Origin: Actinomycetota bacterium
GTDB lineage: Bacteria > Actinomycetota > Acidimicrobiia > Acidimicrobiales > Ilumatobacteraceae
DNA length: 26,969 nt
NCBI GenBank assembly: GCA_009705865.1
Contig: WLSJ01000004.1
Coordinates: forward strand, 1 to 26,969
Direction of reading: 5' to 3'
Position 1 is the stretch's first letter. Every line of letters starts with the position of its first letter. The translations under genes and the position numbers were made by a program. Positions 7,343 to 15,108 of this stretch are shown here, piece after piece. Below the pieces are notes generated by a model. The model saw nothing but the letters and a program-made list of their open reading frames with translations. It ran no database searches and was not told the origin of the DNA.

Positions 7343-7837
7343 ATGGACAACATAAATGCAGCTTTGATGGTTCTTCGTATCAGTGTCGGAGTTTCAATGG
7401 CCTACCACGGCCTCAACAAGGCTAAGAGCGTGCGCGGGACTGCTGCTTGGTTCTCCAGTCTCGTCATGAAGTGGCCAAAACTTCAGGCATATTCAGCTAT
7501 AGCTACGGAAATCGCGGGTGGCCTTGGATTGGCGTTCGGACTGATGACACCACTGTGTTTGGCAGCAGTCGTTGCGCTAATGGTCGTAGCGATCATCACT
7601 GTTCATCGATCAGTTGGCTATTTCATTTTCTTACCAAATGGAGGTTGGGAGTATTGCGCTTCCATCATCGCTGTGTGTGCAGCGCTGTCGCTCACTGGGC
7701 CTGGTGCATGGTCATTCGATGACGCCATTGGTTTGAACCTTGCTCTGAATCATTGGGCCGTACCTGCCGGAATAGTTGCCGCCGTGTGTCATCTGGCTCT
7801 GTGCTGGCGCCCACCATCGAGCGCCGTTACGCCCTAG
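7343..7837 (+). CDS. DoxX family membrane protein
   Basis: A 164-residue membrane protein with four hydrophobic segments (about 7-22, 48-68, 72-87, 100-118 and a last one near 140-156). The N-terminal LRISVGVSMAYHGLNKA resembles the DoxX start (R..lg..f..HG..K), with the short interhelix stretch FSSLVMKWP and an early EIAGGLGLAFG helix. DoxX-type proteins are linked to thiosulfate-quinone oxidoreductase in some archaea and to redox or membrane-stress complexes in mycobacteria; most bacterial members have no known job, so none is given. The C-terminal extension ending in a Trp/Arg/Pro-rich tail is unremarkable. It is followed 9 bp later by a small anchored protein in the same direction, probably one transcript. 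Confidence 0.85.
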   Translation: MDNINAALMVLRISVGVSMAYHGLNKAKSVRGTAAWFSSLVMKWPKLQAYSAIATEIAGGLGLAFGLMTPLCLAAVVALMVVAIITVHRSVGYFIFLPNGGWEYCASIIAVCAALSLTGPGAWSFDDAIGLNLALNHWAVPAGIVAAVCHLALCWRPPSSAVTP

Positions 7838-7846
7838 CCTTGTCGT

Positions 7847-8368
7847 GTGCTTCTCAAAAAAATCACTCGCGGCCTACTTGTCTCCATCTGCGTTCTCATC
7901 GCTGTCATGTGGGTGTACGCCTTCGGTTTTGCGCCGCGCGAAAGTTTCAACAAGATCAACGACACTGCCTGGCAAGCTCGTGCGCAAGCTCATTGCAAAA
8001 CGGCCGAGGACCAGAGATTTTCGATACAGGATCTGACACCAATGAAAGCCGATGATCCGGCGGCATTGGCATCAAAGGCAAAACTCGTTGAGACAGCTAC
8101 TGACTTTTTGGAAAATGCAATCAATCTCATCGCTTCAGATAAGCCCAGCGACGCAAAGGGACAAGAGCTGGTTCCGGAATGGATCGCTGACTACCGCATC
8201 TATATTGCAGACAGACGGGCGTTCATAGTTGCTCTTCGCAACGCAACCACTCGTCCATATTTTGCCGAAACAGACATCGAAGGCGTACCGGTCAGTGAAC
8301 GCATTAGTAAGTTCGCTAGAGAGAACAACATGAAGACATGTCAAACTCCCTACGACTTGTCCGTCTAG
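7847..8368 (+). CDS. small single-pass membrane-anchored protein, unknown
   Basis: A 173-residue protein starting at a GTG 9 bp after the DoxX stop. It has a positive N-terminus (LLKKITR) and one hydrophobic segment (about 9-27), then a soluble, probably extracytoplasmic, helical region with two Cys residues (AHCKTAED and MKTCQTP) that could pair. The segment RIYIADRRAFIVALRNATTRPYF is the most distinctive part, but I recognise no family. Close spacing suggests co-expression with the DoxX protein and possibly a shared membrane complex; that is inference. Its stop codon overlaps the acyltransferase stop by 4 bp (CTAG). Confidence 0.7.
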   Translation: MLLKKITRGLLVSICVLIAVMWVYAFGFAPRESFNKINDTAWQARAQAHCKTAEDQRFSIQDLTPMKADDPAALASKAKLVETATDFLENAINLIASDKPSDAKGQELVPEWIADYRIYIADRRAFIVALRNATTRPYFAETDIEGVPVSERISKFARENNMKTCQTPYDLSV

Positions 8369-8985
8369 TCGACCTTTACCCAACCGAGAGACTCGTCATA
8401 TCGACGAATGACTTTTGCAGGAGAACCAACCGCAACTGAGAAATCAGGAATGTCCTTGGTGACGACTGAATTAGCTCCTATAACAACATGCTTTCCGATT
8501 GTTACTCCAGGCAAAACAACCGCACCATGGCCAAGCCATGAGCCGTCGCCTATCACTACAGGACGTTCAGGTTGTGATTGTTGCGATATCGGCCTCGTGA
8601 CATCTTCATATCCGTGATTCTGGTCAGTGATGTACACGTGATGACCCGTCCACACATCATTTCCAATCTTTATGGAGAAGTGGCCAACAATTCCGCTTCC
8701 GCGTCCAATCAGGCATCGATCACCGATTGACACAACCACTTGTGAAATGCACTCTTGACCAGGAACCATGCCCGCCGACAAAGCAACGCCTGGCCCTATC
8801 AAGGTGTCATCGCCAATCGATATGTATTGCTCGTTAAAGATGGTGGTGGGCTTCCACATGATGAGACTTCGAGCTCCAAAAGATGCAAACTTCTTGCCCC
8901 TAGAGTCATGTGCACTTGTTGAAGCCCAGAACGTCAATCGTCTGTTTAAATCAACAAAGACTCGCCCTACTAATTGTCCCAACAT
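8365..8985 (-). CDS. acyltransferase of the hexapeptide-repeat (LbH) superfamily
   Basis: A 206-residue left-handed beta-helix acyltransferase. Imperfect hexapeptide repeats run through the middle (SIGDDTLIGPGV, SIGDRCLIGRGSGI, KIGNDVWTGHHVYI, VIGDGSWLGHGAVV, TIGKHVVIGANSVV), followed by the usual closing segment SVAVGSPAKVIRRYD. The loop ITDQNHGYEDV carries the His typical of the WbbJ/WecB-like and maltose/galactoside acetyltransferase active site. It likely acetylates a sugar or glycan precursor from acetyl-CoA; no glycan genes are adjacent. The ATG at 8985 is preferred over one 9 nt upstream because TAGCGT ends 7 nt before it. It diverges from the esterase gene across 48 bp. Confidence 0.88.
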   Translation of the reverse strand: MLGQLVGRVFVDLNRRLTFWASTSAHDSRGKKFASFGARSLIMWKPTTIFNEQYISIGDDTLIGPGVALSAGMVPGQECISQVVVSIGDRCLIGRGSGIVGHFSIKIGNDVWTGHHVYITDQNHGYEDVTRPISQQSQPERPVVIGDGSWLGHGAVVLPGVTIGKHVVIGANSVVTKDIPDFSVAVGSPAKVIRRYDESLGWVKVD

Positions 8986-8992
8986 GGTCAAC

Positions 8993-8998
8993 ACGCTA
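8993..8998 (-). promoter_or_regulatory. putative -10 hexamer TAGCGT for the acyltransferase (leaderless)
   Basis: Minus-strand TAGCGT, spacer 7 nt, before the ATG at 8985. It would lie inside the coding sequence if the upstream ATG (8994) were used, which argues for 8985. Confidence 0.45.
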
Positions 8999-9021
8999 GT
9001 GAACGGACAACTAATCGCAGG

Positions 9022-9027
9022 TACCGT
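9022..9027 (+). promoter_or_regulatory. putative -10 hexamer TACCGT for the carboxylesterase (leaderless)
   Basis: TACCGT with a 6-nt spacer to the ATG at 9034. It is divergent from, and only about 24 bp away from, the acyltransferase hexamer. Confidence 0.4.
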
Positions 9028-9033
9028 ATTGGA

Positions 9034-10461
9034 ATGACTAGCGACATACGAACTATCTCCACCCCATCAGGTTCAATCTCGGGGAAAACAACTCCGAATG
9101 GAGGTTCTGAATATCTCGGAATTCCGTTTGCTACTGCTGGTCGGTTTGAAGCCCCAGTAGATATCACGACCGGATACGACAATTTTGACGCTTCTCAGTA
9201 TGGATACATTTGCCCCCAGACGCCAGGCATGCTGGAACAAGCTCTCAATATGGATCCGAGCCACATGAACGAAGATTGTCTGAATCTCAATGTGTATGTT
9301 CCTCATGATCCTGTCGAGTCACAGCCATTACCGGTTCTCGTTTGGATTCACGGTGGCGCATACACAAATGGCGCTGGGTCTGTTGCGTGGTATCACGGGG
9401 CTTCTCTGGCATCGCGTGGCTGCGTCGTGGTTACCATTAATTACCGCCTAGGTTCATTGGGTTTCCTCGGCGATGAAAACTACGGAACACTCGACATGTT
9501 GTCGGCGTTGCGTTGGGTGCAGCGCAATATCTCTAGCTTCGGTGGAAACACCAGCAACGTGACTATTTTTGGTGAATCAGCCGGTGGATCCGCAGTGATA
9601 TCTCTCCTAGCGTCAAAAGAAATAAGCGGACTTGCTCACAAGGCGTGGGCAATGAGTCCATCGATTAATCAATTACGTAACTACGACAGATCACAAGAAC
9701 TTCTGCAGCAATTCCTTGACATCGCTGGAGTCACAACAATAGAAGAAGCACGACGCTTGTCGATGGAAGAAATACTTGCGATTCAACAGACACAGATGGC
9801 ATCCGAAACTAAGGAATTCGATTTCTACTCTCCAACAGCCGGAGGTACTGCACTAGCAAAAGACATTCTTGACACAGCAGCGCGATCACCAATCCCGCTA
9901 GTTGTCGGAACCAATCGAGACGAGAATAAGTTGTGGTCTACATTTGACCCGCTGTTGATTGGTGCAGATCAATCTCGATGGGAAGAATTCACTGTCGAAA
10001 CATTCGGAGACAAAGCTGCAGACGCCAGAATTGCATACGAGATGTTGCGCCCTGGTGAAGCGCCTGGAGGCCTGATGTCGGCGGTCAGTACTGACACAGG
10101 CTTTCGCCAACCTGCCCAGCGACTTTGTGAAGCACGAACCAACAACAACGTTCCCACGTGGATGTATTGGTTCACATGGCCAACTCCGGTATTCGGTGGC
10201 GGTGTCGGTTGTTGTCATGCATTAGACATTCCCTTTGCGTTCGACAACCTTCATGCTGAAGGTGCTGAAATGATGACAGGAGACGGACCAGAACGAGCCG
10301 GTATCGCAGATCGATTTGCATCGGAAATCGTCGCATTTGCTACCCATGGGCATCCCAGCTGGAGCCAATTCAATCTCTCTGATCGCCCGACTCTGGTGAT
10401 CGACACGAACACCCAGCTCGTAAACGACCCAGAACCAGCAATCCGACTCCTGTTCGCGTAG
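9034..10461 (+). CDS. type-B carboxylesterase/lipase family protein
   Basis: A 475-residue alpha/beta hydrolase of the carboxylesterase type B family, with no signal peptide. Motifs: NEDCLNLNVYVP (79-90), oxyanion hole HGGAY (106-110), nucleophile elbow GESAGG with Ser182, acidic residue Glu297 in GTNRDEN, and His395 in CCHALDIPFAFDN. The triad is complete. The length is short of the 500-550 residues usual for para-nitrobenzyl esterases but within family range. Start at 9034: the open frame reaches back to 8974 into the acyltransferase gene, but family-like sequence begins at TISTPSGSISG and a TANNNT box precedes this ATG. It hydrolyses an ester or carbamate; the natural substrate is unknown. 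panB follows 68 bp downstream with its own ribosome site. Confidence 0.92.
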   Translation: MTSDIRTISTPSGSISGKTTPNGGSEYLGIPFATAGRFEAPVDITTGYDNFDASQYGYICPQTPGMLEQALNMDPSHMNEDCLNLNVYVPHDPVESQPLPVLVWIHGGAYTNGAGSVAWYHGASLASRGCVVVTINYRLGSLGFLGDENYGTLDMLSALRWVQRNISSFGGNTSNVTIFGESAGGSAVISLLASKEISGLAHKAWAMSPSINQLRNYDRSQELLQQFLDIAGVTTIEEARRLSMEEILAIQQTQMASETKEFDFYSPTAGGTALAKDILDTAARSPIPLVVGTNRDENKLWSTFDPLLIGADQSRWEEFTVETFGDKAADARIAYEMLRPGEAPGGLMSAVSTDTGFRQPAQRLCEARTNNNVPTWMYWFTWPTPVFGGGVGCCHALDIPFAFDNLHAEGAEMMTGDGPERAGIADRFASEIVAFATHGHPSWSQFNLSDRPTLVIDTNTQLVNDPEPAIRLLFA

Positions 10462-10500
10462 CAGTCAAGAAGCCCAACTAACTTCGCCTCAAACCGCCCA

Positions 10501-10522
10501 TAACCTAGAAGCGCAAAGGAGG
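10501..10522 (+). promoter_or_regulatory. panBC promoter/ribosome-binding region
   Basis: TAACCT (10501-10506) is a plausible -10 box. AAAGGAGG (10515-10522), a near-perfect anti-16S match, lies 7 nt before the panB ATG. This is the strongest Shine-Dalgarno sequence seen and contrasts with the leaderless genes around it. Confidence 0.6.
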
Positions 10523-10529
10523 CGACCCC

Positions 10530-11348
10530 ATGAATATGCAGCGCACGAAGATCACTGTTCCGAGCCTCGCCGACTACAAACTCAATCGCGTGCCCTTAAC
10601 CATGGTTACTGCGTACGACTCAACCTTTGCAGCAATAGTTGATGAAGCCGGTGTAGATCTGATTTTGGTAGGTGACTCCGTCGCAACAGTGATGCAAGGT
10701 CATCGCAACACACTTCCAGTGTCTATGGACCACATGGAATACCACGTGCAAATGGTTGCTTCAGCAAAACCTAAAGCTCTTATTATTGGCGATCTTCCAT
10801 TCGGCTCATATCAAACATCTCCACGTGATGCAGTCATCAATGCCGTCAGACTGGTGAAGGCCGGCGCAGAAATCGTCAAGCTTGAAGGTGGCATTCATTC
10901 GCGCGATGCAATTGAAGCAATAGTGCGTGCCGACATTCCTGTCATGGGGCATATTGGTCTAACTCCTCAGAGCTACCACCGAATGGGTGGCAATAAAATC
11001 CAGGGCAGACAAGACGGAAACCAATCAGGCGGAAGAGATCGACTTCTTGCTGATGCACGTGCTGTCGAAGAAGCTGGAGCATGTTCTTTCGTCATCGAAG
11101 CGGTTCCCGCAAATCTCGCCACCGAAATCACCACAGCGTCTACTATCCCCACCATCGGAATCGGAGCCGGAGCCGCTTGTGATGGTCAAGTTCTTGTACT
11201 TCATGATCTGTTGGGTTTGTCTGAGCGCACTTTTAGTTTTGCTAAGGCGTACAGCAACCTTCGGCAACAATCAATCACAGCAGTCTCAGAGTACGTTTCA
11301 GACGTTCGCAACCGTTCTTTTCCTGACGAGTCACATAGCTTTCACTAG
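10530..11348 (+). CDS. panB: 3-methyl-2-oxobutanoate hydroxymethyltransferase
   Basis: PanB makes ketopantoate from alpha-ketoisovalerate and 5,10-methylene-tetrahydrofolate, the first committed step to pantothenate and CoA. The 272-residue protein is full length. Metal ligands and active-site residues are visible: VTAYD (26-30), GDS (Asp49), GDLPFGSY (Asp88), KLEGG (Glu119), GHIGLTPQS, catalytic Glu190 in EAVP, and IGIGAGAACDGQVLV. These correspond in order to E. coli Asp45, Asp84, Glu114 and Glu181. The start is fixed by AAAGGAGG. panC begins 2 bp after the stop, so the two are certainly co-transcribed. No panD (aspartate decarboxylase) or ketopantoate reductase is in the window. Confidence 0.97.
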   Translation: MNMQRTKITVPSLADYKLNRVPLTMVTAYDSTFAAIVDEAGVDLILVGDSVATVMQGHRNTLPVSMDHMEYHVQMVASAKPKALIIGDLPFGSYQTSPRDAVINAVRLVKAGAEIVKLEGGIHSRDAIEAIVRADIPVMGHIGLTPQSYHRMGGNKIQGRQDGNQSGGRDRLLADARAVEEAGACSFVIEAVPANLATEITTASTIPTIGIGAGAACDGQVLVLHDLLGLSERTFSFAKAYSNLRQQSITAVSEYVSDVRNRSFPDESHSFH

Positions 11349-11350
11349 CG

Positions 11351-12205
11351 ATGGAAATCTTCCACTCCCCTGAAGAGATCAATGAGTGGTCTCTCCGCGA
11401 GCGTCAAGCTGGTCAGCTGATCGGATTCACGCCCACCATGGGCGCATTGCACGATGGTCATGCATCTCTGATGATGACAAGCCAAGCCGACAACACTCGA
11501 AATGTCGCTTCGATATTTGTGAACCCACTGCAATTCAATAACTCTCAAGATCTGGATTCTTATCCGCGCACTTTGGAATCGGATATTGACATTGCGAGAG
11601 AAGCAGGAATAGATGCTCTGTACATTCCCTCCGTTTCCGCGATGTATCCAGACGGATTTTCAACAGTTATTACTGCGGGTTCTCTCACGGACACAATGGA
11701 AGGCGCGCATCGTCCCGGCCACTTTGATGGAGTCGCAACGGTGGTTGTCAAGTTGCTCAATGCCGTTAACCCTCACACCGCATATTTTGGCGAAAAAGAC
11801 TTTCAGCAACTTGCTGTGATCAGGCGCGTTGTCGCCGACCTAAATATCAGCTGCCGAATCATCGGTATTCCAACTATTCGGCACTCAGACGGATTGGCAA
11901 TGTCCAGTCGTAACATTCGCCTCACGTCAAAACACCGCCAACAAAGCCCGATCATCTACTCCGCACTACAAAAGTGTGCATCGCAGAGCCTGATCAGCTC
12001 AATCGATTCTGAAGCACTCAAACAATTATTCACAAACGAAATTCAGACCCTAAGTGATGGACGTGTTGAATACATTGAGATTGTCAAAAGTGACACCCTG
12101 GAGCCACATGATGTCTTCAAAGAATCGTGCACCATCTGTGTTGCAGTTTGGTTCGGTGATGTGCGACTAATCGACAACATCTCACATCATTCAAACAACG
12201 ACTAA
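11351..12205 (+). CDS. panC: pantoate--beta-alanine ligase (pantothenate synthetase)
   Basis: PanC joins pantoate and beta-alanine with ATP through a pantoyl-adenylate. At 284 residues it has normal length and all signatures: FTPTMGALHDGH (26-37, HIGH-like nucleotide motif), FVNPLQFN (56-63), RPGHFDGVATVV, YFGEKDFQQL and the KMSKS-equivalent MSSRN. It starts 2 bp after panB, with no ribosome site of its own beyond what lies in the panB 3' end, suggesting coupled translation. The C-terminal domain is somewhat Ser/Gln-rich but contains the usual EYIEIV strand. Its TAA stop is part of a possible -10 box for the next gene. Confidence 0.97.
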   Translation: MEIFHSPEEINEWSLRERQAGQLIGFTPTMGALHDGHASLMMTSQADNTRNVASIFVNPLQFNNSQDLDSYPRTLESDIDIAREAGIDALYIPSVSAMYPDGFSTVITAGSLTDTMEGAHRPGHFDGVATVVVKLLNAVNPHTAYFGEKDFQQLAVIRRVVADLNISCRIIGIPTIRHSDGLAMSSRNIRLTSKHRQQSPIIYSALQKCASQSLISSIDSEALKQLFTNEIQTLSDGRVEYIEIVKSDTLEPHDVFKESCTICVAVWFGDVRLIDNISHHSNND

Positions 12206-12208
12206 GGT
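12203..12208 (+). promoter_or_regulatory. possible -10 hexamer TAAGGT for the DAO-family gene
   Basis: TAAGGT overlaps the panC stop codon and ends 6 nt before the ATG at 12215. The same bases also contain AAGG, usable as a weak ribosome site, so this may be an internal promoter or simply translation reinitiation within the pan operon. Confidence 0.3.
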
Positions 12209-12214
12209 CATCGC

Positions 12215-13606
12215 ATGGACCGGGCGTTTATTGAATGGCCACGATCATTGTGGCGAGAAGATTCAGCCACATGGGACTTTGCTCCAGCTCCCCTGTCCAG
12301 TTCCTTTGACGTAGCAATCGTCGGTGCAGGGTTCAGCGGTCTATGGACTGCGCATCACTTATTGTTAGACAATCCTGGACTGTCAATAGCAATCATTGAT
12401 GCACAGCAGCCCGGATTCGGGGCTAGTGGGAGAAATGGAGGGTGGTGTAGCGCCTTTTCTCCAATGTCCCTGCAGGCAGTTGCCGCCACTTCGAACAGAG
12501 AATCGGCAACGGCATTGCAAAACGCTCTTGTTGATTCCATAGACGAAATCGGCCAATTCATAACGGACAGTAATGTCGACTGTGGATGGAAAAAGGCTGG
12601 CACTTTGTCCTTCGCTTCCATACCAGCACAGCTTCAACGACTGCAAGATTCTGTTACTTCATTTAGAGAATTTGGCTTCGATGAGGACTTCATCTCTCTT
12701 CTCTCACACGATGAAGCATCAGATCGCATACATATGCCACAAACATTAGGAGCTACGTATAGCCCACACTGTGCTGCTCTACATCCAGCCAAACTGGTCG
12801 ATGGGCTTGTGCAACACTTGTTACAACACGGAGTTCAATTCTTCGGAACAACAATTGCGAGAGAAATTCAGCCACACGTAATCACCGCCATCGCTCCACA
12901 CGGCAATGTTCAGATATACGCGAAATGGATTGTGCGAGCCACGGAAGGTTTCACTGCAAGAATGCATCAATTTCGGCGCGACTCAGCGCCGCTCTATTCG
13001 TACATGATCGCTACAGAACCACTTTCCCCTTCACAGTGGGAAAGCATCGGCTGGAAGAATAGGGAGACTGTATCTGATGCCCGCAATCTATTGATTTACG
13101 CGCAACGAACTTCTGATAATCGAATTGCCTTCGGCGGCCGTGGAGCGCCATACAAATTTGGAAGCAGAATCGGTTCAAAGTTTGACACCGACCCTTCAAT
13201 TCATGCACTCATAGAACAATCAATGAGAGAAATGTTTCCAGCTATTGGCGACACACCTGTGTCTCATACATGGGGTGGAGCTCTCGGTGTTCACCGTGAT
13301 TGGTTTACGGCGACCAATGTGGATCATCGCACCCATCTCGCAACTCTCGGCGGATACGTAGGCGACGGAGTCGCCTTTAGTTATGTAGCAGCAAAAGAAG
13401 TAGCTCTATCCATATCAAGCAATCAACGAGTTACTGCTCCCCTTGCGATTGTCAATCACATATCTCCTCGATGGGAACCAGAGCCCTTGCGCTGGTTTGG
13501 CATTAATGCTCTGTTGAAACTCAGCAGTCATGCAGACGCCGTCGAGAAACGGACCGGAAAATCTCATCGACTCATATCGTGGTTGCTCGGCAAAATAATT
13601 CCTTAG
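12215..13606 (+). CDS. FAD-dependent oxidoreductase (DAO family)
   Basis: A 463-residue flavoprotein of the D-amino-acid oxidase/glycine oxidase superfamily, most like gamma-glutamylputrescine-oxidase (PuuB-type) members. DVAIVGAGFSGLWTA (32-46) is the ADP-binding Rossmann motif, GFGASGRNGGW (67-77) is the second FAD-contacting motif, and WGGALGVHRDW plus LGGYVGDGVAFSY near the C-terminus form the closing FAD-binding segment. It should oxidise a primary or secondary amine with oxygen or another acceptor; the substrate is not determinable. It follows panC by 9 bp in the same direction. A link to beta-alanine supply through amine oxidation is possible but speculative. Its stop overlaps the proA-like stop by 4 bp (TTAG). 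Confidence 0.88.
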   Translation: MDRAFIEWPRSLWREDSATWDFAPAPLSSSFDVAIVGAGFSGLWTAHHLLLDNPGLSIAIIDAQQPGFGASGRNGGWCSAFSPMSLQAVAATSNRESATALQNALVDSIDEIGQFITDSNVDCGWKKAGTLSFASIPAQLQRLQDSVTSFREFGFDEDFISLLSHDEASDRIHMPQTLGATYSPHCAALHPAKLVDGLVQHLLQHGVQFFGTTIAREIQPHVITAIAPHGNVQIYAKWIVRATEGFTARMHQFRRDSAPLYSYMIATEPLSPSQWESIGWKNRETVSDARNLLIYAQRTSDNRIAFGGRGAPYKFGSRIGSKFDTDPSIHALIEQSMREMFPAIGDTPVSHTWGGALGVHRDWFTATNVDHRTHLATLGGYVGDGVAFSYVAAKEVALSISSNQRVTAPLAIVNHISPRWEPEPLRWFGINALLKLSSHADAVEKRTGKSHRLISWLLGKIIP

Positions 13607-15090
13607 CGATGAAGTTCAGGATCAGTTTGCTGTACTCGTAAGCGAACACTGAAGGCTGAATCACCGGAAAGTATTCCGGATCTACCGAAAAGACGTCCAT
13701 GTTCCCAGTTGGATAAACCGAGCTCTGGTCGCAGTAATGAAAATTGCCCATCAACCCAACGCGTAAATCCATCTCCAACAAACGGCGCATTTGCGCTAGC
13801 CCACACAAAACTGCGTTCGTCTTCGTCCTGTGACACGAGGCTTACTATGAACTGCGGGCTGTACAGATTAAATAACTTGACCGCATGAGCAATCGAATCA
13901 ACGAGAACAATTGCGCACTCTGGGTTTTCCTCCCACTCGTATTCGGTAGCTAGAGATTCCTCATCAGATGCAGTGATCTGCAGTTCCTCTTGCATTCCTT
14001 CAGCGCGACGTACGGAAATTGTTGTCGCGGGCGGCAGAAATTTCTCAGCCCCGTTCACAGCATGAATACGCGGCCTGACCCCTCGTGCGCTTGCAGCCTG
14101 TTCTAATCCATTCAAAACTATTGGCATATGAATTTCAGCCAGAGATTTCTGAACACATATGACATTAAGCGTGTTGCACACTTTTCTGTCAACGCTATGA
14201 GCAACTACCTTGCCCAGGCGTCTGGCGTCAGCAGATTCGCCCACGATCATCCACGCCCCGCCTGTGCCATGAAGGCTCACCGGTATGCCCGATTGCTGCG
14301 CAATCGAACCGAGTTCTGCAACCGCTTCTCCAGATCCTCGTGCGACAGCCAAACTCAATCGTGAATCCGAAAATAAAGCCCATCCGGCTGCGTGCTCAGG
14401 AGAATTGAGAAGAACAACAGCATCCTCTGGCAATCCAGATGCATGAAGCGCTGGGTGAATAACGTGATTCATCATTGCGTGAGCCGTTCCAAGCGCATCA
14501 CTTCCGATGCGAAACACAACCGTGTTTCCTCCCTTCAATACGCCAGTTGCATCAGCAAAGACGTTTGGCCGACCTTCAAATACAAAACCAAGAACCCCAA
14601 GTGGAGCGGTCAGTTCTTCAACAGACCAGCCAGCGTGCTCTAGACGTGAAACCACCTTGTCGCGCGACATCGGCGCATCTCTCCACATCAACAGTGCCGA
14701 GACCATGTCTTGTCTCATTGGCTCAGTGAGAGAAAGCCGTGTCGTAGAACGCCCTCTCTTCTGTGCAGATTCAACATCAGCAATATTTGCCTTCTGAACC
14801 TGAGAGAACACGTCCTCATCGAGCAAAGCCGCTGCAGCCAGATCGAAGAAATGATTAACAGCGTGGTCAGATACAGCAGATAATTCACTAAATGCTCTGA
14901 CTGCTCTTCCGACCGACCCGTCCACTAAATCAACTACTTGTTTCGAAAGACGGCGTAGTTCGCCAGAGCCTGAGAGGGCTAGTACTTGATCGCCTTCCAT
15001 CAGGCTTGCTGCAAATTCAGCTGTGACGCGGGTACGACGGCGCCCTATGGCAACAACATCTCCTGCTTGAAGTAGTGGCTCAGTCGTCAT
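13603..15090 (-). CDS. proA: ProA-like glutamate-5-semialdehyde dehydrogenase, N-terminally extended
   Basis: A 495-residue aldehyde-dehydrogenase-fold protein of the gamma-glutamyl-phosphate reductase family. Diagnostic segments: APLGVLGFVFEGRPNV (ProA usually GVIYEARPNVT), VLKGGNTVVFRIGS, and DRKVCNTLNV with the catalytic Cys at about 305 (ProA usually P-S/G-VCNALET). ProA normally has about 415-420 residues; here a further 60-80 residues (GDVVAIGRRRTRVTAEF...) precede the part that aligns. The C-terminal region (FVGDGFTRWVDGQF, GLSNWEHGRLFGRSG) is clearly diverged from the RFTDGGEFGLGAEIGIST consensus. proB is not adjacent. The ATG at 15090 is chosen to avoid overlapping the divergent gene at 15109; an internal ATG at 15000 is possible. 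It may be the true proline enzyme or a paralogue with another acyl-phosphate or aldehyde substrate. Confidence 0.72.
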   Translation of the reverse strand: MTTEPLLQAGDVVAIGRRRTRVTAEFAASLMEGDQVLALSGSGELRRLSKQVVDLVDGSVGRAVRAFSELSAVSDHAVNHFFDLAAAALLDEDVFSQVQKANIADVESAQKRGRSTTRLSLTEPMRQDMVSALLMWRDAPMSRDKVVSRLEHAGWSVEELTAPLGVLGFVFEGRPNVFADATGVLKGGNTVVFRIGSDALGTAHAMMNHVIHPALHASGLPEDAVVLLNSPEHAAGWALFSDSRLSLAVARGSGEAVAELGSIAQQSGIPVSLHGTGGAWMIVGESADARRLGKVVAHSVDRKVCNTLNVICVQKSLAEIHMPIVLNGLEQAASARGVRPRIHAVNGAEKFLPPATTISVRRAEGMQEELQITASDEESLATEYEWEENPECAIVLVDSIAHAVKLFNLYSPQFIVSLVSQDEDERSFVWASANAPFVGDGFTRWVDGQFSLLRPELGLSNWEHGRLFGRSGILSGDSAFSVRLRVQQTDPELHR

Positions 15091-15095
15091 TGTTC

Positions 15096-15101
15096 TATTC
15101 T
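15096..15101 (+). promoter_or_regulatory. putative -10 hexamer TATTCT for the metallo-hydrolase (leaderless)
   Basis: TATTCT with a 7-nt spacer to the ATG at 15109. The whole divergent gap is 18 bp (15091-15108), so upstream promoter elements must lie inside the proA-like gene. Confidence 0.45.
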
Positions 15102-15108
15102 GCTGGAT

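Noticed and set aside
9898..10218. Minus-strand open frame inside the carboxylesterase gene
   Set aside because: It is antisense to the active-site half of a clear esterase and shows no recognisable protein features.
14392..14797. Open frames on the plus strand inside the proA-like gene
   Set aside because: Overlapping shadows in three frames with no family-like residues or ribosome sites.
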